The notes: generated by a model not told the origin, from the sequence alone. A DNA stretch of 64,000 nt from Mycobacterium syngnathidarum (GCF_001942625.1 NZ_MLCL01000024.1:124001-188000); one strand, 5' to 3'. Positions 23,608 through 32,996 are shown, counted from the stretch's first letter. Numbers and translations are program-made.

Positions 23608-25249
23608 ATCGGATTGCATTCCACAGGGTTTCGTTCGGTGGCGGACCGGAGTCGATCACCTCTGCGGTGGCGTCACCCCGGTCGCCATCGATGTCGAGCG
23701 CATCGCCCGGCTCGGCGTAGATGCCATGGCAGTCACTCAGGCAGCGGCCGGTGGTGGGATCGATGTTGCCGTCGAACATGTCGTTGACCCAACCGGCCAT
23801 CAGCCACTGCACGGCCGGCGGATTCTGTGGTTGTGGGATGCCGGCAACGAGGTAGGCCGCGGCCTGGATCAGCGGGTTGCCGCCGAGCATGGAATCCATA
23901 TGGACGCCACCGTCGACGACGACTCCGTTGAACTTTCCTGGCCTGGCGGCCGAGAGATCCTCGTTCACCGTGCTCGTCGAGTTGAACGCGTTCGACGGTG
24001 CGCCGATCTCGTAGACCGGCACATAATCGGCGGGGTCGTTGCCGTTGCTGGCCTCCAGTTGCGCGAGGCGCTCCATCGCGTTCGGCAACGTGCCCGAGGG
24101 TGGAACCCCGTCCAGCAACACCACTCCGGCCAGATCGTTGGGAGCATCCTGGCCGTCGGCCCGGCGGGTCACCAACCCCTCGGCGTAGTACCCGGCGACC
24201 CCGGGCGCGAAGCCCCCGCCGAGCGAGTGCCCGACCAGCACGAACTGCTGCGGCACCAGGTAAGGCTCCCGGCCGGCTTTCAGCGAGGCAGTTGTCATGC
24301 TGGCGTTCAACGCATCTCGATCAGAATCTAGGAAGAGCTCGGCGACAGCCTTGTGCATGTTGTCCCCACCGAGCCACATGCCGCCCTCGGCGTATGGGTT
24401 GGAGGTGACCGTGGTGACCACGACGACGCTGTTGGTCCGGTCGGCCAGATAGGACGCCGTGTAGCTGTACATCGGACCGGTGGCGATGAATCCGTGCTGC
24501 AGGTAGATCAGCCGGTCCGGTTCGCCGTCCGTCGGGAAGTACCAGTCAGCGGCGACCTCGTTGCCCGGGGAGACAACCAGCGTCGAGCTGCCCACCTCAA
24601 CCGAATCGCGCAACCCGAGAGGCACCACGGGCGGGCCGTCGGCGGCTTGAATCACGGCGCCGATGGTGTTGAAGACCACCGAGCCCACCGTCTCGGACAC
24701 GCGGGAAGCTAGCTGCGAGATCGCGGCCAGTGGATCGCGGGCGTCAACCGTCGAAGAATCAACTGCCGGAGAATCAACCGCCGGAGGATCAACCGCCGGA
24801 GCGTCGACGGTAGACGCGCGACGCTCCTCCACCTTTGTGGTCTGGGGTGTCGGGCGTTCATCGGTCTGTGTGCGGGCCTCGCTGCGTAGCGCGGGAAGTC
24901 GATGCCGGGACGCCGGGACGCCCTTCGCTTTCTCGGCCTTCGCTTTCGCGACGGGCCTCCCGGCGGCCTTCTCGACGGCGTCCTCGACGGAACTTCGGAG
25001 ACGTGAGGCTGTGGCGGCCGTGGTGGCCGTGGTGGCCGGACGACCACTGTGCTTGACACGCGGCTTGGCGCGGGTCCGCACGGATGATGTGGTGCCGCTT
25101 GCCTTTTCAGCGCCGGCCGATGACGTCTTTCCCGGCCCGGGATCCGAGCCACCGTCGGTGTCGGCGCCGGCGGATGCGGCGCCGGCGAGCAATGCCGCCG
25201 ACACCCCGGCAGTCAGCGCACCGGCGCCCACCCATCCAGACACGTGCAT
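23552..25249 (-). CDS. Secreted alpha/beta hydrolase with repetitive N-terminal linker
   Basis: A 565-residue exported protein. A signal peptide ends near residue 27 (LLAGAASAGA-DT). Residues about 30-170 are Ala/Lys/Pro/Thr-rich, low complexity, and include a VDxxA-type tandem repeat near residues 147-166. The C-terminal 390 residues form an alpha/beta-hydrolase with the nucleophile motif GHSLGGG, probably a lipase or esterase. The last 56 bp overlap the OsmC gene on the other strand. Mycobacterial genomes carry several such exported hydrolases; the substrate is unknown. Confidence 0.8.
   Translation of the reverse strand: MHVSGWVGAGALTAGVSAALLAGAASAGADTDGGSDPGPGKTSSAGAEKASGTTSSVRTRAKPRVKHSGRPATTATTAATASRLRSSVEDAVEKAAGRPVAKAKAEKAKGVPASRHRLPALRSEARTQTDERPTPQTTKVEERRASTVDAPAVDPPAVDSPAVDSSTVDARDPLAAISQLASRVSETVGSVVFNTIGAVIQAADGPPVVPLGLRDSVEVGSSTLVVSPGNEVAADWYFPTDGEPDRLIYLQHGFIATGPMYSYTASYLADRTNSVVVVTTVTSNPYAEGGMWLGGDNMHKAVAELFLDSDRDALNASMTTASLKAGREPYLVPQQFVLVGHSLGGGFAPGVAGYYAEGLVTRRADGQDAPNDLAGVVLLDGVPPSGTLPNAMERLAQLEASNGNDPADYVPVYEIGAPSNAFNSTSTVNEDLSAARPGKFNGVVVDGGVHMDSMLGGNPLIQAAAYLVAGIPQPQNPPAVQWLMAGWVNDMFDGNIDPTTGRCLSDCHGIYAEPGDALDIDGDRGDATAEVIDSGPPPNETLWNAIRFIPSPATSIPGSVLSRWV
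24750..24809 (-). repeat. 15-bp tandem repeat within the hydrolase gene
   Basis: Four 15-bp units (24750, 24765, 24780, 24795), consensus GCCGGAGAATCAACC on the plus strand, with copies 2 and 3 differing by one base. They encode the VDxPA-type five-residue repeat in the linker. Copy number is likely to vary between strains. Confidence 0.8.
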
Positions 25250-25291
25250 CAGAAATCCCCCACCGGTAGGCCGACCGCGAATGGCTGGATG

Positions 25292-26356
25292 CTAACTCGC
25301 AGGTACCACTCCCCGTGGCAGGATCAGCGGCAGATCGTTGTAAGTGACGATGCCGGGCGCGGCATTGACCACCGCGGGGATCGCGTTGATCGGGGGAGTG
25401 GCGGTCATGATGTGGCCGAGCACCATGAACTCCTCGAGCGTGGTGGCCTCGAAGTCGGGCGGCGGCAGGAAGCCGACCTTCATGGTCACCGTCGGCCGGC
25501 CGGCCACCTCGATGACCCAGCCGTCCTGATCGATCTGCCAATCCGGCTGTAGAGCCTGTCCTTTGCGCCAGCGCAGCGTGAGCTCGACGCGGGTGGTATC
25601 CCCGACGATTCCCTTCCAGCTGACGAAAACCCCCGCCACCCCGCCGGCCGGGATGGTCCAGGAGCCGAGGTCGAGATCCTCTGTGGTCTGGGCGTATTCG
25701 GCGTCGCAGCGGACTTCGTCGAATTCGATACCGAGCGCGTCACCGATCATGCGCACGGCCTCGCCGAACACCCCGGTGCCGTGGGCTGTCATGGCCTGGA
25801 GATCGGGATGGTCGATGGGTTGCCCGAACCCGACCGGCTTCTCGGTTTCGGGTGAGTCGTAGAACGTGGTGTCGGCAGCCTCGTTGACGGTGACCTTGTC
25901 CACGCGGTCGCAGATGCCGGCAGCCACGATCGCGAGCTGGTTCACATAGCCTGGGCTGATCCCCGATCCGAACATGGTCGCACCGCCCTTGCGGCACGCC
26001 TCGGCGATCCGGTCGCGGCCCTCGCCCTGGTTGTGTCCGGTGATGAAAGAGGCCGTAGCGACGACATTGACTCCGGCCGAAAGGATTTCGACGAGTTCGT
26101 CGACGTCGATCCACATCGGGTTGTAGACCACGACGTCGGGTTTGAGGGCGAGCAGTGCCTGCACGTCGTTGGTGGCGGCGACCCCGAGAGGCTCGATGCC
26201 GGCCAGTTCGCCGACGTCCTTGCCGGCCTTGTCCGGTGACCACGCGTAGCAGCCGATCAGTTCCAGGTTCGGGTTTCGGGCGATGGCCGCAACCGAACTC
26301 TTCCCGACGTTCCCCGTCGTCCACTGGACGACCCGGTGTGGAGAGGTTGGTGACAT
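25292..26356 (-). CDS. NAD(P)H-dependent amine dehydrogenase-like oxidoreductase
   Basis: About 354 residues. The N-terminal nucleotide-binding segment QWTTGNVGKSSVAAIARNP and the DapB-like Rossmann fold place it with NAD(P)-dependent dihydrodipicolinate-reductase-like proteins such as 2,4-diaminopentanoate dehydrogenase. ATG at 26356 is preceded by GGGAG. It is divergent from a TetR gene at 26458. Mycobacteria carry many of these genes; the substrate is not known. Confidence 0.82.
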   Translation of the reverse strand: MSPTSPHRVVQWTTGNVGKSSVAAIARNPNLELIGCYAWSPDKAGKDVGELAGIEPLGVAATNDVQALLALKPDVVVYNPMWIDVDELVEILSAGVNVVATASFITGHNQGEGRDRIAEACRKGGATMFGSGISPGYVNQLAIVAAGICDRVDKVTVNEAADTTFYDSPETEKPVGFGQPIDHPDLQAMTAHGTGVFGEAVRMIGDALGIEFDEVRCDAEYAQTTEDLDLGSWTIPAGGVAGVFVSWKGIVGDTTRVELTLRWRKGQALQPDWQIDQDGWVIEVAGRPTVTMKVGFLPPPDFEATTLEEFMVLGHIMTATPPINAIPAVVNAAPGIVTYNDLPLILPRGVVPAS

Positions 26357-26387
26357 GCGGCAGCTCCCTTGCTCGGTTTCGGGGCAG

Positions 26388-26408
26388 TTTTCCACGACCG
26401 TGAGAAAA
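26388..26408. promoter_or_regulatory. Palindromic site between the dehydrogenase and TetR genes
   Basis: CACGACCGTG (26393-26402) has 4-bp inverted arms and is flanked by TTTTC and GAAAA with a 1-nt offset. It lies midway between the divergent genes and could be the TetR operator. Confidence 0.45.
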
Positions 26409-26457
26409 AAGGAAGAGCGGTGCATCGACCGGCCCGCGAACAATTAGGATTGCCGGC

Positions 26458-27126
26458 GTGACCACCGGAAACGCGCCGCGCCGGGGACGGGGCCGGCCTC
26501 CGCGCATCGATCAGGAGCAGATCGTGGCCGCGGCGCGCGCCATGGCGCCGGGCGCGTTGACGATGCAGGCGGTGGCCGACGCTCTCGGGGTGGACCGCAC
26601 CACGCTGCACTACTACGTCGGCGACCGCGACGGCTTGCTCGAGTTGGTGGTGGCCGATCTGTTCGAGACCGAGTTGCGCTCGATCAAGTTGCCGGAGGGG
26701 GCGAGTTGGCAGGAGGTCCTGCGGGCCTACGGCAACGCCATCCGTCAGGGTGTGCTCAAACTGGGTGTGACGGCCACGAGCTTCCAGTTGCGCGGGACGA
26801 GCGGGGCGGCCAGCCTCGCGTTGGCGGAACAGGTGCTGCAGGCCCTGACCGACGGCGGTTTCGCTACCGACGACGCCGGGCGGGCGCTCACCCTGGTGTC
26901 CGGGCTCGCCATGTCGGCCGCGCACGACGTGCTGGGGTCGGCGGGGTCCCGACTGCACCATCAGACACCCGAGGTGGTGCGGGCCCTGAAAGATCTGCCG
27001 TCCAGCGACTTCCCGCTGCTCAGTGGCGTGGTCGCCGACCGCAGCGCCGCCGCCACCTCAGCTCAAGACTTCGACTTCACCCTCGACATCGTGATCGCCG
27101 GCCTCGAGCGCTTCCTGGCCAAATAG
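26458..27126 (+). CDS. TetR-family regulator
   Basis: A 222-residue TetR protein. A basic N-terminal arm (APRRGRGRPPRI) precedes the helix-turn-helix TMQAVADALGVDRTTLHYYV, of the type with a TetR-like C-terminal domain. GTG start at 26458. Divergent from the amine-dehydrogenase-like gene, which it probably regulates. Its downstream neighbour MmpS starts 116 bp later. Confidence 0.88.
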   Translation: MTTGNAPRRGRGRPPRIDQEQIVAAARAMAPGALTMQAVADALGVDRTTLHYYVGDRDGLLELVVADLFETELRSIKLPEGASWQEVLRAYGNAIRQGVLKLGVTATSFQLRGTSGAASLALAEQVLQALTDGGFATDDAGRALTLVSGLAMSAAHDVLGSAGSRLHHQTPEVVRALKDLPSSDFPLLSGVVADRSAAATSAQDFDFTLDIVIAGLERFLAK

Positions 27127-27181
27127 ACGCCGGGTCGTCGCCGAGAACCGGCTCGAGTAAGGTGCTCAGCATCCTCTTAGG

Positions 27182-27197
27182 CGGAACTTGAGTTCCG
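27182..27197. promoter_or_regulatory. CGGAACT-TG-AGTTCCG palindrome before the first mmpS
   Basis: A 16-bp perfect inverted repeat, 45 bp upstream of the MmpS start. It is a candidate operator for the TetR encoded at the end of the same operon (30553) or by the gene upstream (26458). Inferred from position. Confidence 0.6.
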
Positions 27198-27242
27198 TCT
27201 GGGTCAATTTGTTGCATAGGGTCAGGTCGGGGAGGCGCAACT

Positions 27243-27671
27243 GTGTTCCGGTTGCTCAAGAAAGCGTGGATACCGCTCACTTTGGTGGTGGTCGTCGCTC
27301 TGGGCGCATACGCGATCGTGCGGATTCGTGAGTCCAACCACCACGAACCGCGGGCGGCAGACGGCTCCGGAATCACAGCGAACTTCAATCCCAAACACAT
27401 CACCTACGAGGTCACCGGCTCCGGCGGAACCGCCAACCTCAACTACCTCGACGAGAACGGTCAACCGCATCTCATCGAAAACACCACGCTGCCTTGGTCG
27501 TTCACGATCGTGACGACGCTGCCGTCGATGTCGGCCAACATCATGGCCCAGGGCGATCGTGACGTGAGCGATCTGCGGTGCCGGGTGACGGTCGATGGCG
27601 AGGTCCGTGACGACCGGACGAGTACAGACACAGTCAAACCGTTCATCTACTGCTTGGTGAAATCCGTATGA
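27243..27671 (+). CDS. MmpS-family membrane protein
   Basis: A 142-residue MmpS protein. A single transmembrane helix (about residues 9-27) anchors a periplasmic beta-rich domain with the family motifs ITYEVTGSGGTANLNYLDENG and the C-terminal pair of Cys (CRVTVDG and YCLVKSV). GTG start at 27243. It overlaps mmpL by ATGA, so both are translated together. MmpS proteins help MmpL transporters export lipids or siderophores. Confidence 0.92.
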   Translation: MFRLLKKAWIPLTLVVVVALGAYAIVRIRESNHHEPRAADGSGITANFNPKHITYEVTGSGGTANLNYLDENGQPHLIENTTLPWSFTIVTTLPSMSANIMAQGDRDVSDLRCRVTVDGEVRDDRTSTDTVKPFIYCLVKSV

Positions 27672-30556
27672 GCAACGCGCACTCGAAGCCGCACCGCCCG
27701 TTCCTGGGCCACATGGTCCGGATCTTCTCGCTGCCGATCATCGTGTTCTGGGTGCTCGTCGTGGTGGCCCTGGGCACCCTTGTACCGTCGCTCGACGCGG
27801 TCGCCGAGATGCGGCAAGTTCCGTTGAGCCCGACGAATTCGCCGTCATATCAGGGGATGTTGAACATCGGCAAGGTGTTCCAGCAGTACGACTCCGACTC
27901 TTCGGCGATGGTGGTGCTCGAGGGCGACGACAAGCTCGGCGACGAGGCGCACAAGTTCTACGACCAGATCATCGACAAGCTCGAGACCGATCACGAACAC
28001 GTCCAGAACATCCAGGATTTCTGGAGCGATCCGCTGACCGCCGCCGGTTCGCAGAGCGTCGACGGCAAGTCGGCGTATGTGCAGATCTTCCTCAACGGTT
28101 CGCAGGGCACCAGTGCCAGCCATGAGTCGGTGGCCGCGGTACGCGACATCGTCGCATCGGTGCCTGCGCCGCCGGGCATCAAGGCCCACGTCGCCGGCAA
28201 TACCGTGCTCAACGCAGACACCCAGGTGGCCGGGCATCAAAGCATGGCGACCATGGAGTTGGTGTCGGTCGCCGTCATCATCGTGATGCTGCTGTTCATC
28301 TACCGGTCCATCGTGACGATGTTGGTGTCGATGGTCGTCATTGGCCTGGAGCTCTTTGCTGCGCAGGGTATTACGGCGGCGGCCGGGTATGTGAACATCA
28401 TCGGCCTGACCCCGTACGCGGTGAGCATGGTGACGATGCTGTCCCTGGCGGCTGGAACCGACTACGTGATCTTCCTGTTGGGCCGATATCACGAGGAGCG
28501 GTCCAAGGGCCTGGAGAAGGACGACGCGTTCTACGTCGCGTATCACGGTGTTTCGCACGTCATCCTGGGCTCGGGGTTGACCATCGCGGGTGCGTGCATG
28601 TGCCTGACCATGACGACGCTGCCGTACTTCCAGACGATGGGTCTGCCGTGCGCCATCGCCATCCTGGTGATCATCGCCGCGGCCCTGAGCTTGGCCCCGG
28701 CTGTGCTGACCGTCGCGTCCAAGGTCGGGTTGCTCGATCCGAAACGGGAGCTTTCGACCAGGGGATGGCGCAAGGTCGGTACGTCGGTGGTGCGCTGGCC
28801 GATCCCGATCATCTTTGTCACCAGCCTGATTGCCGTGATCGGCTTCGTCAGCCTGCTGACGTATGTGCCGCAGTACAACGACCAGAAGTTCACCCCGGCC
28901 GACATGCCGGCCAACTTGGCCATGGGCGTCGCCGACCGGCACTTCTCGCAGGCCCGGATGAACCCGGAACTTTTGATGCTCGAAGCCGATCACGACCTGC
29001 GCAACCCGGCCGACATGCTCGTCATCGACCGGGTCGCCAAGGGGGTGGTCCACATGCGCGGCATCGAGCGGGTGCAGACCATCACCCGCCCGTTGGGGTC
29101 GCCGATCGAGCACAGCTCCATCCCGTTCCTGCTCGGGGCGCAGAACGCCGCCACGCTGCAGGGCGCGAAGTTCAACAACGACAACTCGGCGCAAATGCTC
29201 GAGCAGGCCGACGAGATGAGCCAGACCGTCGCCAGCATGGAGCGTATGTACACCCTGATGTCGGAGTTGACCGACACCACGCACAGCATGGTGGGCCGGA
29301 CGCACGAGATGGTGGACGCCACCAAGGAAATGCGCGACCATCTGGCTGATTTCGACGACTTCTTCCGGCCGTTGCGTAACTACCTGTACTGGGAGCCGCA
29401 CTGCTTCGACATCCCGGTCTGCCAGTCGATGCGGTCGATCTTCGACACCCTCGACGGCATCGACAAACTCACTGACGAAATGCAAGGTCTCACAATCGAT
29501 ATGGACCGCATGGATCAGCTGATGCCGCAGATGTTGCCGGTGCTGCGTTCGACGATCGATTCGATGTCGCGGATGCGCGATTTCATGATCGCCACGCACA
29601 GCACCATGGCCGGTACCCAGGCTCAGCAGCAGGAACTGGCCAAGGGTGCCACCGAGATCGGTTTGTACTTCGATCAGGCCAAGAACGACGACTTCTTCTA
29701 CCTGCCGCCTGATGTGTTCGACAACCCCGACTTCGAACGGGGGCTGAAGATGTTCGTCTCACCGGACGGTCACGCGGTCCGCTACATCATCACCCACCAG
29801 GGTGACCCCGCCTCGGTGGAGGGCATCTCGCACGTTCGCGACCTCAAAGGCGTTGTCGCCGACGCGGTCAAGGGCACCCCGCTGGCCAACGCGAAGGTGT
29901 CACTGGCCGGTACCGCCTCGATGTATGCCGACATGCAGGACGGGGTGAAAACGGACTTGATGATCGCGATCATCGCGTCGATGATCCTGATCTTCTCGAT
30001 CATGTTGATCATCACCCGAAGTGTGGTGGCGGCATTGGTGATCGTCGGCACCGTGGCCGCCTCTCTGGGGACCGCGTGCGGGCTTTCGGTGTTGCTGTGG
30101 CAGGACATCCTCGGCCTCGGCGTGCAGTGGATCGTGATCCCGTTGTCGATGGTGATCCTGCTGGCCGTCGGTTCGGACTACAACCTGCTTGTGGTGTCGC
30201 GACTCCGGGAGGAGATCCACGCCGGGCTCAACACCGGCATCATCCGGGCTGTCGGTGCCACCGGTCGTGTCGTCACCGCGGCCGGGCTGGTGTTCGCCTT
30301 CACTATGGCGTCGATGATCGTCAGCGACCTGCGCGTGATCGGGCAGCTCGGTACGACCATCGGTATAGGTCTGGTCGTCGACACGTTGATCGTGCGCTCG
30401 TTCATGACCCCGTCCATCGCCGCGGCGCTGGGACGCTGGTTCTGGTGGCCGCTCAACACCTTTGAGATCACCAGGCGGGGCCGCCTGGAGCGCGAACGAA
30501 AGGCGGCGGGCGATGACGCTGACGCCACGGCCCCGATATCGGCGACTACGGAGTGA
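27668..30556 (+). CDS. MmpL-family RND transporter
   Basis: A 962-residue MmpL protein with the twelve-helix RND layout: one helix, a large periplasmic domain, helices 2-6, a second periplasmic domain, helices 7-12. The proton-relay Asp-Tyr motifs are seen as GTDYVIFLLGRYHEE and GSDYNLLVVSRL. The second periplasmic domain is a long coiled coil with a conserved CFDIPVC segment, as in the MmpL4/MmpL5 group. The gene starts by ATGA overlap with mmpS and ends by GTGA overlap with a TetR gene. The substrate is unknown; relatives export glycopeptidolipids or mycobactins. Confidence 0.92.
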   Translation: MSNAHSKPHRPFLGHMVRIFSLPIIVFWVLVVVALGTLVPSLDAVAEMRQVPLSPTNSPSYQGMLNIGKVFQQYDSDSSAMVVLEGDDKLGDEAHKFYDQIIDKLETDHEHVQNIQDFWSDPLTAAGSQSVDGKSAYVQIFLNGSQGTSASHESVAAVRDIVASVPAPPGIKAHVAGNTVLNADTQVAGHQSMATMELVSVAVIIVMLLFIYRSIVTMLVSMVVIGLELFAAQGITAAAGYVNIIGLTPYAVSMVTMLSLAAGTDYVIFLLGRYHEERSKGLEKDDAFYVAYHGVSHVILGSGLTIAGACMCLTMTTLPYFQTMGLPCAIAILVIIAAALSLAPAVLTVASKVGLLDPKRELSTRGWRKVGTSVVRWPIPIIFVTSLIAVIGFVSLLTYVPQYNDQKFTPADMPANLAMGVADRHFSQARMNPELLMLEADHDLRNPADMLVIDRVAKGVVHMRGIERVQTITRPLGSPIEHSSIPFLLGAQNAATLQGAKFNNDNSAQMLEQADEMSQTVASMERMYTLMSELTDTTHSMVGRTHEMVDATKEMRDHLADFDDFFRPLRNYLYWEPHCFDIPVCQSMRSIFDTLDGIDKLTDEMQGLTIDMDRMDQLMPQMLPVLRSTIDSMSRMRDFMIATHSTMAGTQAQQQELAKGATEIGLYFDQAKNDDFFYLPPDVFDNPDFERGLKMFVSPDGHAVRYIITHQGDPASVEGISHVRDLKGVVADAVKGTPLANAKVSLAGTASMYADMQDGVKTDLMIAIIASMILIFSIMLIITRSVVAALVIVGTVAASLGTACGLSVLLWQDILGLGVQWIVIPLSMVILLAVGSDYNLLVVSRLREEIHAGLNTGIIRAVGATGRVVTAAGLVFAFTMASMIVSDLRVIGQLGTTIGIGLVVDTLIVRSFMTPSIAAALGRWFWWPLNTFEITRRGRLERERKAAGDDADATAPISATTE

Positions 30557-31194
30557 CCGCGATGACCGGCCGTGAGGATGCGCCGGATGCAGAGTCGAAG
30601 CTGCGCCGGCGTACCGACGGTCGGCTGGATCGATCGCGGGACGCGGCCATCCTCGACGCGGCGCTGGCGGCCTTGGCGGAGAACGGCTACGTCAACACCA
30701 ACATGAACGACATCGCCGCACGCGCCGGTGTCGGTAAGGCCGCGATCTATCGCCGGTGGTCGTCGAAGGCCGCGCTGATCACCGACGCACTGGTGTATTG
30801 GCGGCCCGACCTGCTCGATGACGATGCGCCCGACACCGGCAGTCTGGAAGGCGATTTCGACGAACTCGTACGCCGTGCGGTGCGCAACGACGAAGAGCAC
30901 TTTTCCTACGACCTGGTATTGCAGGCCGCGGTCGAGGCCACGCACGATCCGCATCTTGCCTCGGCCCTCGATGATCTGATGCTGCTCAAAGGCAGGCGGG
31001 TGGTCAACGCCATCCTGCAGCAGGCCGCAGCTCGCGGTGAGCTGTCACGCGACCGGGACTGGTCGCTGGTCGCCGACGTGATGACCGGAATGTCTCTGAT
31101 GCGGGTGATCAGCGGGCAGAGCATCGACGCGAAGTTCATCCGGGACGTCATCGATACGTTGATCCTGCCCGCGGTGCGCTCATCCAACGGGTGA
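30553..31194 (+). CDS. TetR-family regulator of the MmpS-MmpL operon
   Basis: A 213-residue TetR protein with the HTH NMNDIAARAGVGKAAIYRRW near residue 50-70. GTG start at 30553 overlaps the mmpL stop, so it is translated with the transporter. This makes it a likely repressor of the operon, perhaps via the palindrome at 27182. The C-terminal domain follows the AcrR-like pattern and may sense an exported compound. Confidence 0.9.
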   Translation: MTAMTGREDAPDAESKLRRRTDGRLDRSRDAAILDAALAALAENGYVNTNMNDIAARAGVGKAAIYRRWSSKAALITDALVYWRPDLLDDDAPDTGSLEGDFDELVRRAVRNDEEHFSYDLVLQAAVEATHDPHLASALDDLMLLKGRRVVNAILQQAAARGELSRDRDWSLVADVMTGMSLMRVISGQSIDAKFIRDVIDTLILPAVRSSNG

Positions 31195-31260
31195 CGTTGC
31201 GATTTCACACTACGTGCGCCACCATGATCTGCGAACATTGGTTTCCAGATAGGGGCGGGT

Positions 31261-32115
31261 ATGGGGCCGAGCGCGCAGCGGCTGTCTCGCAGCGAGATGG
31301 ACGAGCTCGACTGCCGGTTCTTTGCCAGGTCGCTGTTGTCCATGGGGCAGACCATGAGCACCGCAAACGTGATCATGCAGTTGGCCAACCCGGCAGTCGG
31401 CTATGGAGTGGCCCATAGCAAGGTGGAGGGCGGCCGCCTGGACCGCCATCCGATCAAACGGGCGCGCACCACGGCCTCATATCTGGCTGTCGCAGTATTC
31501 GGAAACGCCGAGGACCGTCGCCGATACCGCCAGGCGGTCAACCGCCAACACGCACAGGTTCGTTCTGACGGGGATAGTCCGGTGCAGTACAACGCGATGG
31601 ACCCTGACCTGCAGCTGTGGGTCGCGGCTTGCCTGTTCTTCGGCTGGGAGGACATCTATCAACGCGTCCACGGGCCGCTTGCCGGTGCCGAGCGTGAGGA
31701 GTTCTACCAGCAGGGGAAGGTATGCGGCACGACGCTGCAAATGCCGGCCGAGATGTGGCCGCCGGATCGTGATGCGTTCACTCGCTACTGGGATGACCAG
31801 GTGGCAAAGGTCCAGGTCAGCGATGAGGTGCGGGGATTTCTGCTCGGCATCGCCAACTTCGGTTATGCACACCCGCTGATTCAGGCGCGGTTCGGGCCGG
31901 TCAAATATCGTCGCACCATCGGGTACCTCCCGCCGGCGTTCCGCGAAGCGATGCGGGTGCCGTGGACGGATGAGGATCAACACTGGTTCGACGGTTATGT
32001 GGCACAGCACGTCGCACGCGAGCGACGCAAGCCGCTCTGGCTGTCGCAGTTGGGTTTCCGGGCATTGCTATGGGACGTTCGAGCCCGGTACCGGCTCGGG
32101 CGGCCGCTGGTTTGA
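31261..32115 (+). CDS. MpaB-like haem oxygenase-fold protein (DUF2236)
   Basis: A 284-residue DUF2236/MpaB-family protein, the second in the window. Motifs include ANPAVGYGVAHSKVEGGRLD and GWEDIYQRVHGPL. It lies 66 bp after the TetR gene on the same strand and is probably part of the mmpS-mmpL-tetR operon. This suggests that it modifies a molecule handled by the transporter; that is inference. ATG start at 31261; an in-frame alternative start nearer the fold is possible. Confidence 0.8.
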   Translation: MGPSAQRLSRSEMDELDCRFFARSLLSMGQTMSTANVIMQLANPAVGYGVAHSKVEGGRLDRHPIKRARTTASYLAVAVFGNAEDRRRYRQAVNRQHAQVRSDGDSPVQYNAMDPDLQLWVAACLFFGWEDIYQRVHGPLAGAEREEFYQQGKVCGTTLQMPAEMWPPDRDAFTRYWDDQVAKVQVSDEVRGFLLGIANFGYAHPLIQARFGPVKYRRTIGYLPPAFREAMRVPWTDEDQHWFDGYVAQHVARERRKPLWLSQLGFRALLWDVRARYRLGRPLV

Positions 32116-32290
32116 CACCGGGTCCAAGGCGCGAGGGGCCACCGGGTGTAGATTTGTGTCTAGACCGGATACATCTGAGTGCCAACCGCGATGGGCGGAT
32201 TACTTCGATGGCGGCGGTCAGCCAGTGATTCACAATCGCTCGGTAATCCATACCAGTGCGGTAGTCCCGCACCTCTCAAGGACACTCTTC

Positions 32291-32437
32291 ATGGAAACGT
32301 CCGAACTGTTTTCACACCGCGAGCAGCACGATTCTGCTCCGGCCGGCGTGTTGTCGGCTGAACCGGCAGAGACGCTGGTTTTCTCGGATCGACCGACGGA
32401 TCGACTCGCGCCCCGCGCCGATGCGCAGTCATCGTGA
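32291..32437 (+). CDS. Small 48-residue protein coupled to the DUF5994 gene
   Basis: ATG at 32291 is preceded by AAGGA at about 8 nt. The 48-residue peptide is hydrophilic (METSELFSHREQHDSAPAG at its start), with no membrane segment. Its TGA overlaps the GTG of the next gene (GTGA), which points to translational coupling. I do not recognise the family. The upstream 175-bp gap (32116-32290) holds nothing clearly identifiable beyond its probable promoter. Confidence 0.5.
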   Translation: METSELFSHREQHDSAPAGVLSAEPAETLVFSDRPTDRLAPRADAQSS

Positions 32438-32934
32438 ATGGCCTCAACGGGACGCGGCGGATGGCCAGTCCGGTCCGGCTCGCCCTCGCCCGGCACTTGG
32501 GCTCGGATATCGACGGAGCGTGGTGGCCGCACACCGGGTCGGTGGCAAACGAGCTGCCCGATCTCGTCGGAGTCCTTCATCGATCGCTCGGGGAAGTCGT
32601 TGACATTCGAGTGAATTGGTCGGCCGCCGAGGGGCAGCTCGACTTGGACTCCATCGTTCCCGGCACGCGGGGGCCGACCGGGATGAAGCTGAGCCGCCCT
32701 CGTTTGATGATGGTGGCGGGCCGGGACGTATGCGTGAAACTTCTTGTCGTTCCGTCCAAGACGTCTGTTGGTCTCGGTGCTCTGGTGATGCGTTGCGCTG
32801 CGGCGATGCCGGTGGGGGAAGCGGAACGACGTACACCGGCATATGACACCGCTGACCGTGTACTGCGTGTCGCGCAACTCGAATCTGCGCGCTGGCTCGG
32901 GCATCTGAAGGATCCGACGGAAGCGCCGGTGTGA
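32434..32934 (+). CDS. DUF5994 family protein
   Basis: A 166-residue protein. The segment PVRLALARHLGSDIDGAWWP and the following SVANELPDLVGVLH match the DUF5994 family of actinobacteria. It is soluble, with a Val/Leu-rich core and no signal peptide. GTG at 32434 is the coupled start; an ATG at 32461 is also possible. The family has no known function. It converges on cspA with a strong terminator between them. Confidence 0.72.
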   Translation: MNGLNGTRRMASPVRLALARHLGSDIDGAWWPHTGSVANELPDLVGVLHRSLGEVVDIRVNWSAAEGQLDLDSIVPGTRGPTGMKLSRPRLMMVAGRDVCVKLLVVPSKTSVGLGALVMRCAAAMPVGEAERRTPAYDTADRVLRVAQLESARWLGHLKDPTEAPV

Positions 32935-32942
32935 AATGCAAA

Positions 32943-32977
32943 ATGGGCTGGTACGAAATTAATCCGTACCAGCCCAT
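32943..32977. terminator. Bidirectional terminator between DUF5994 and cspA
   Basis: Perfect 13-bp stem ATGGGCTGGTACG / CGTACCAGCCCAT with a 9-nt loop, between two convergent genes. An AT-rich patch lies in the loop rather than after the stem, but the location and perfection of the stem support termination in both directions. Confidence 0.8.
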
Positions 32978-32996
32978 GATCAGGTTTTAGCGCGGT

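Noticed and set aside
27845..29599. 584-codon minus-strand frame
   Set aside because: Antisense to mmpL; His/Arg/Asp-rich and without any domain.
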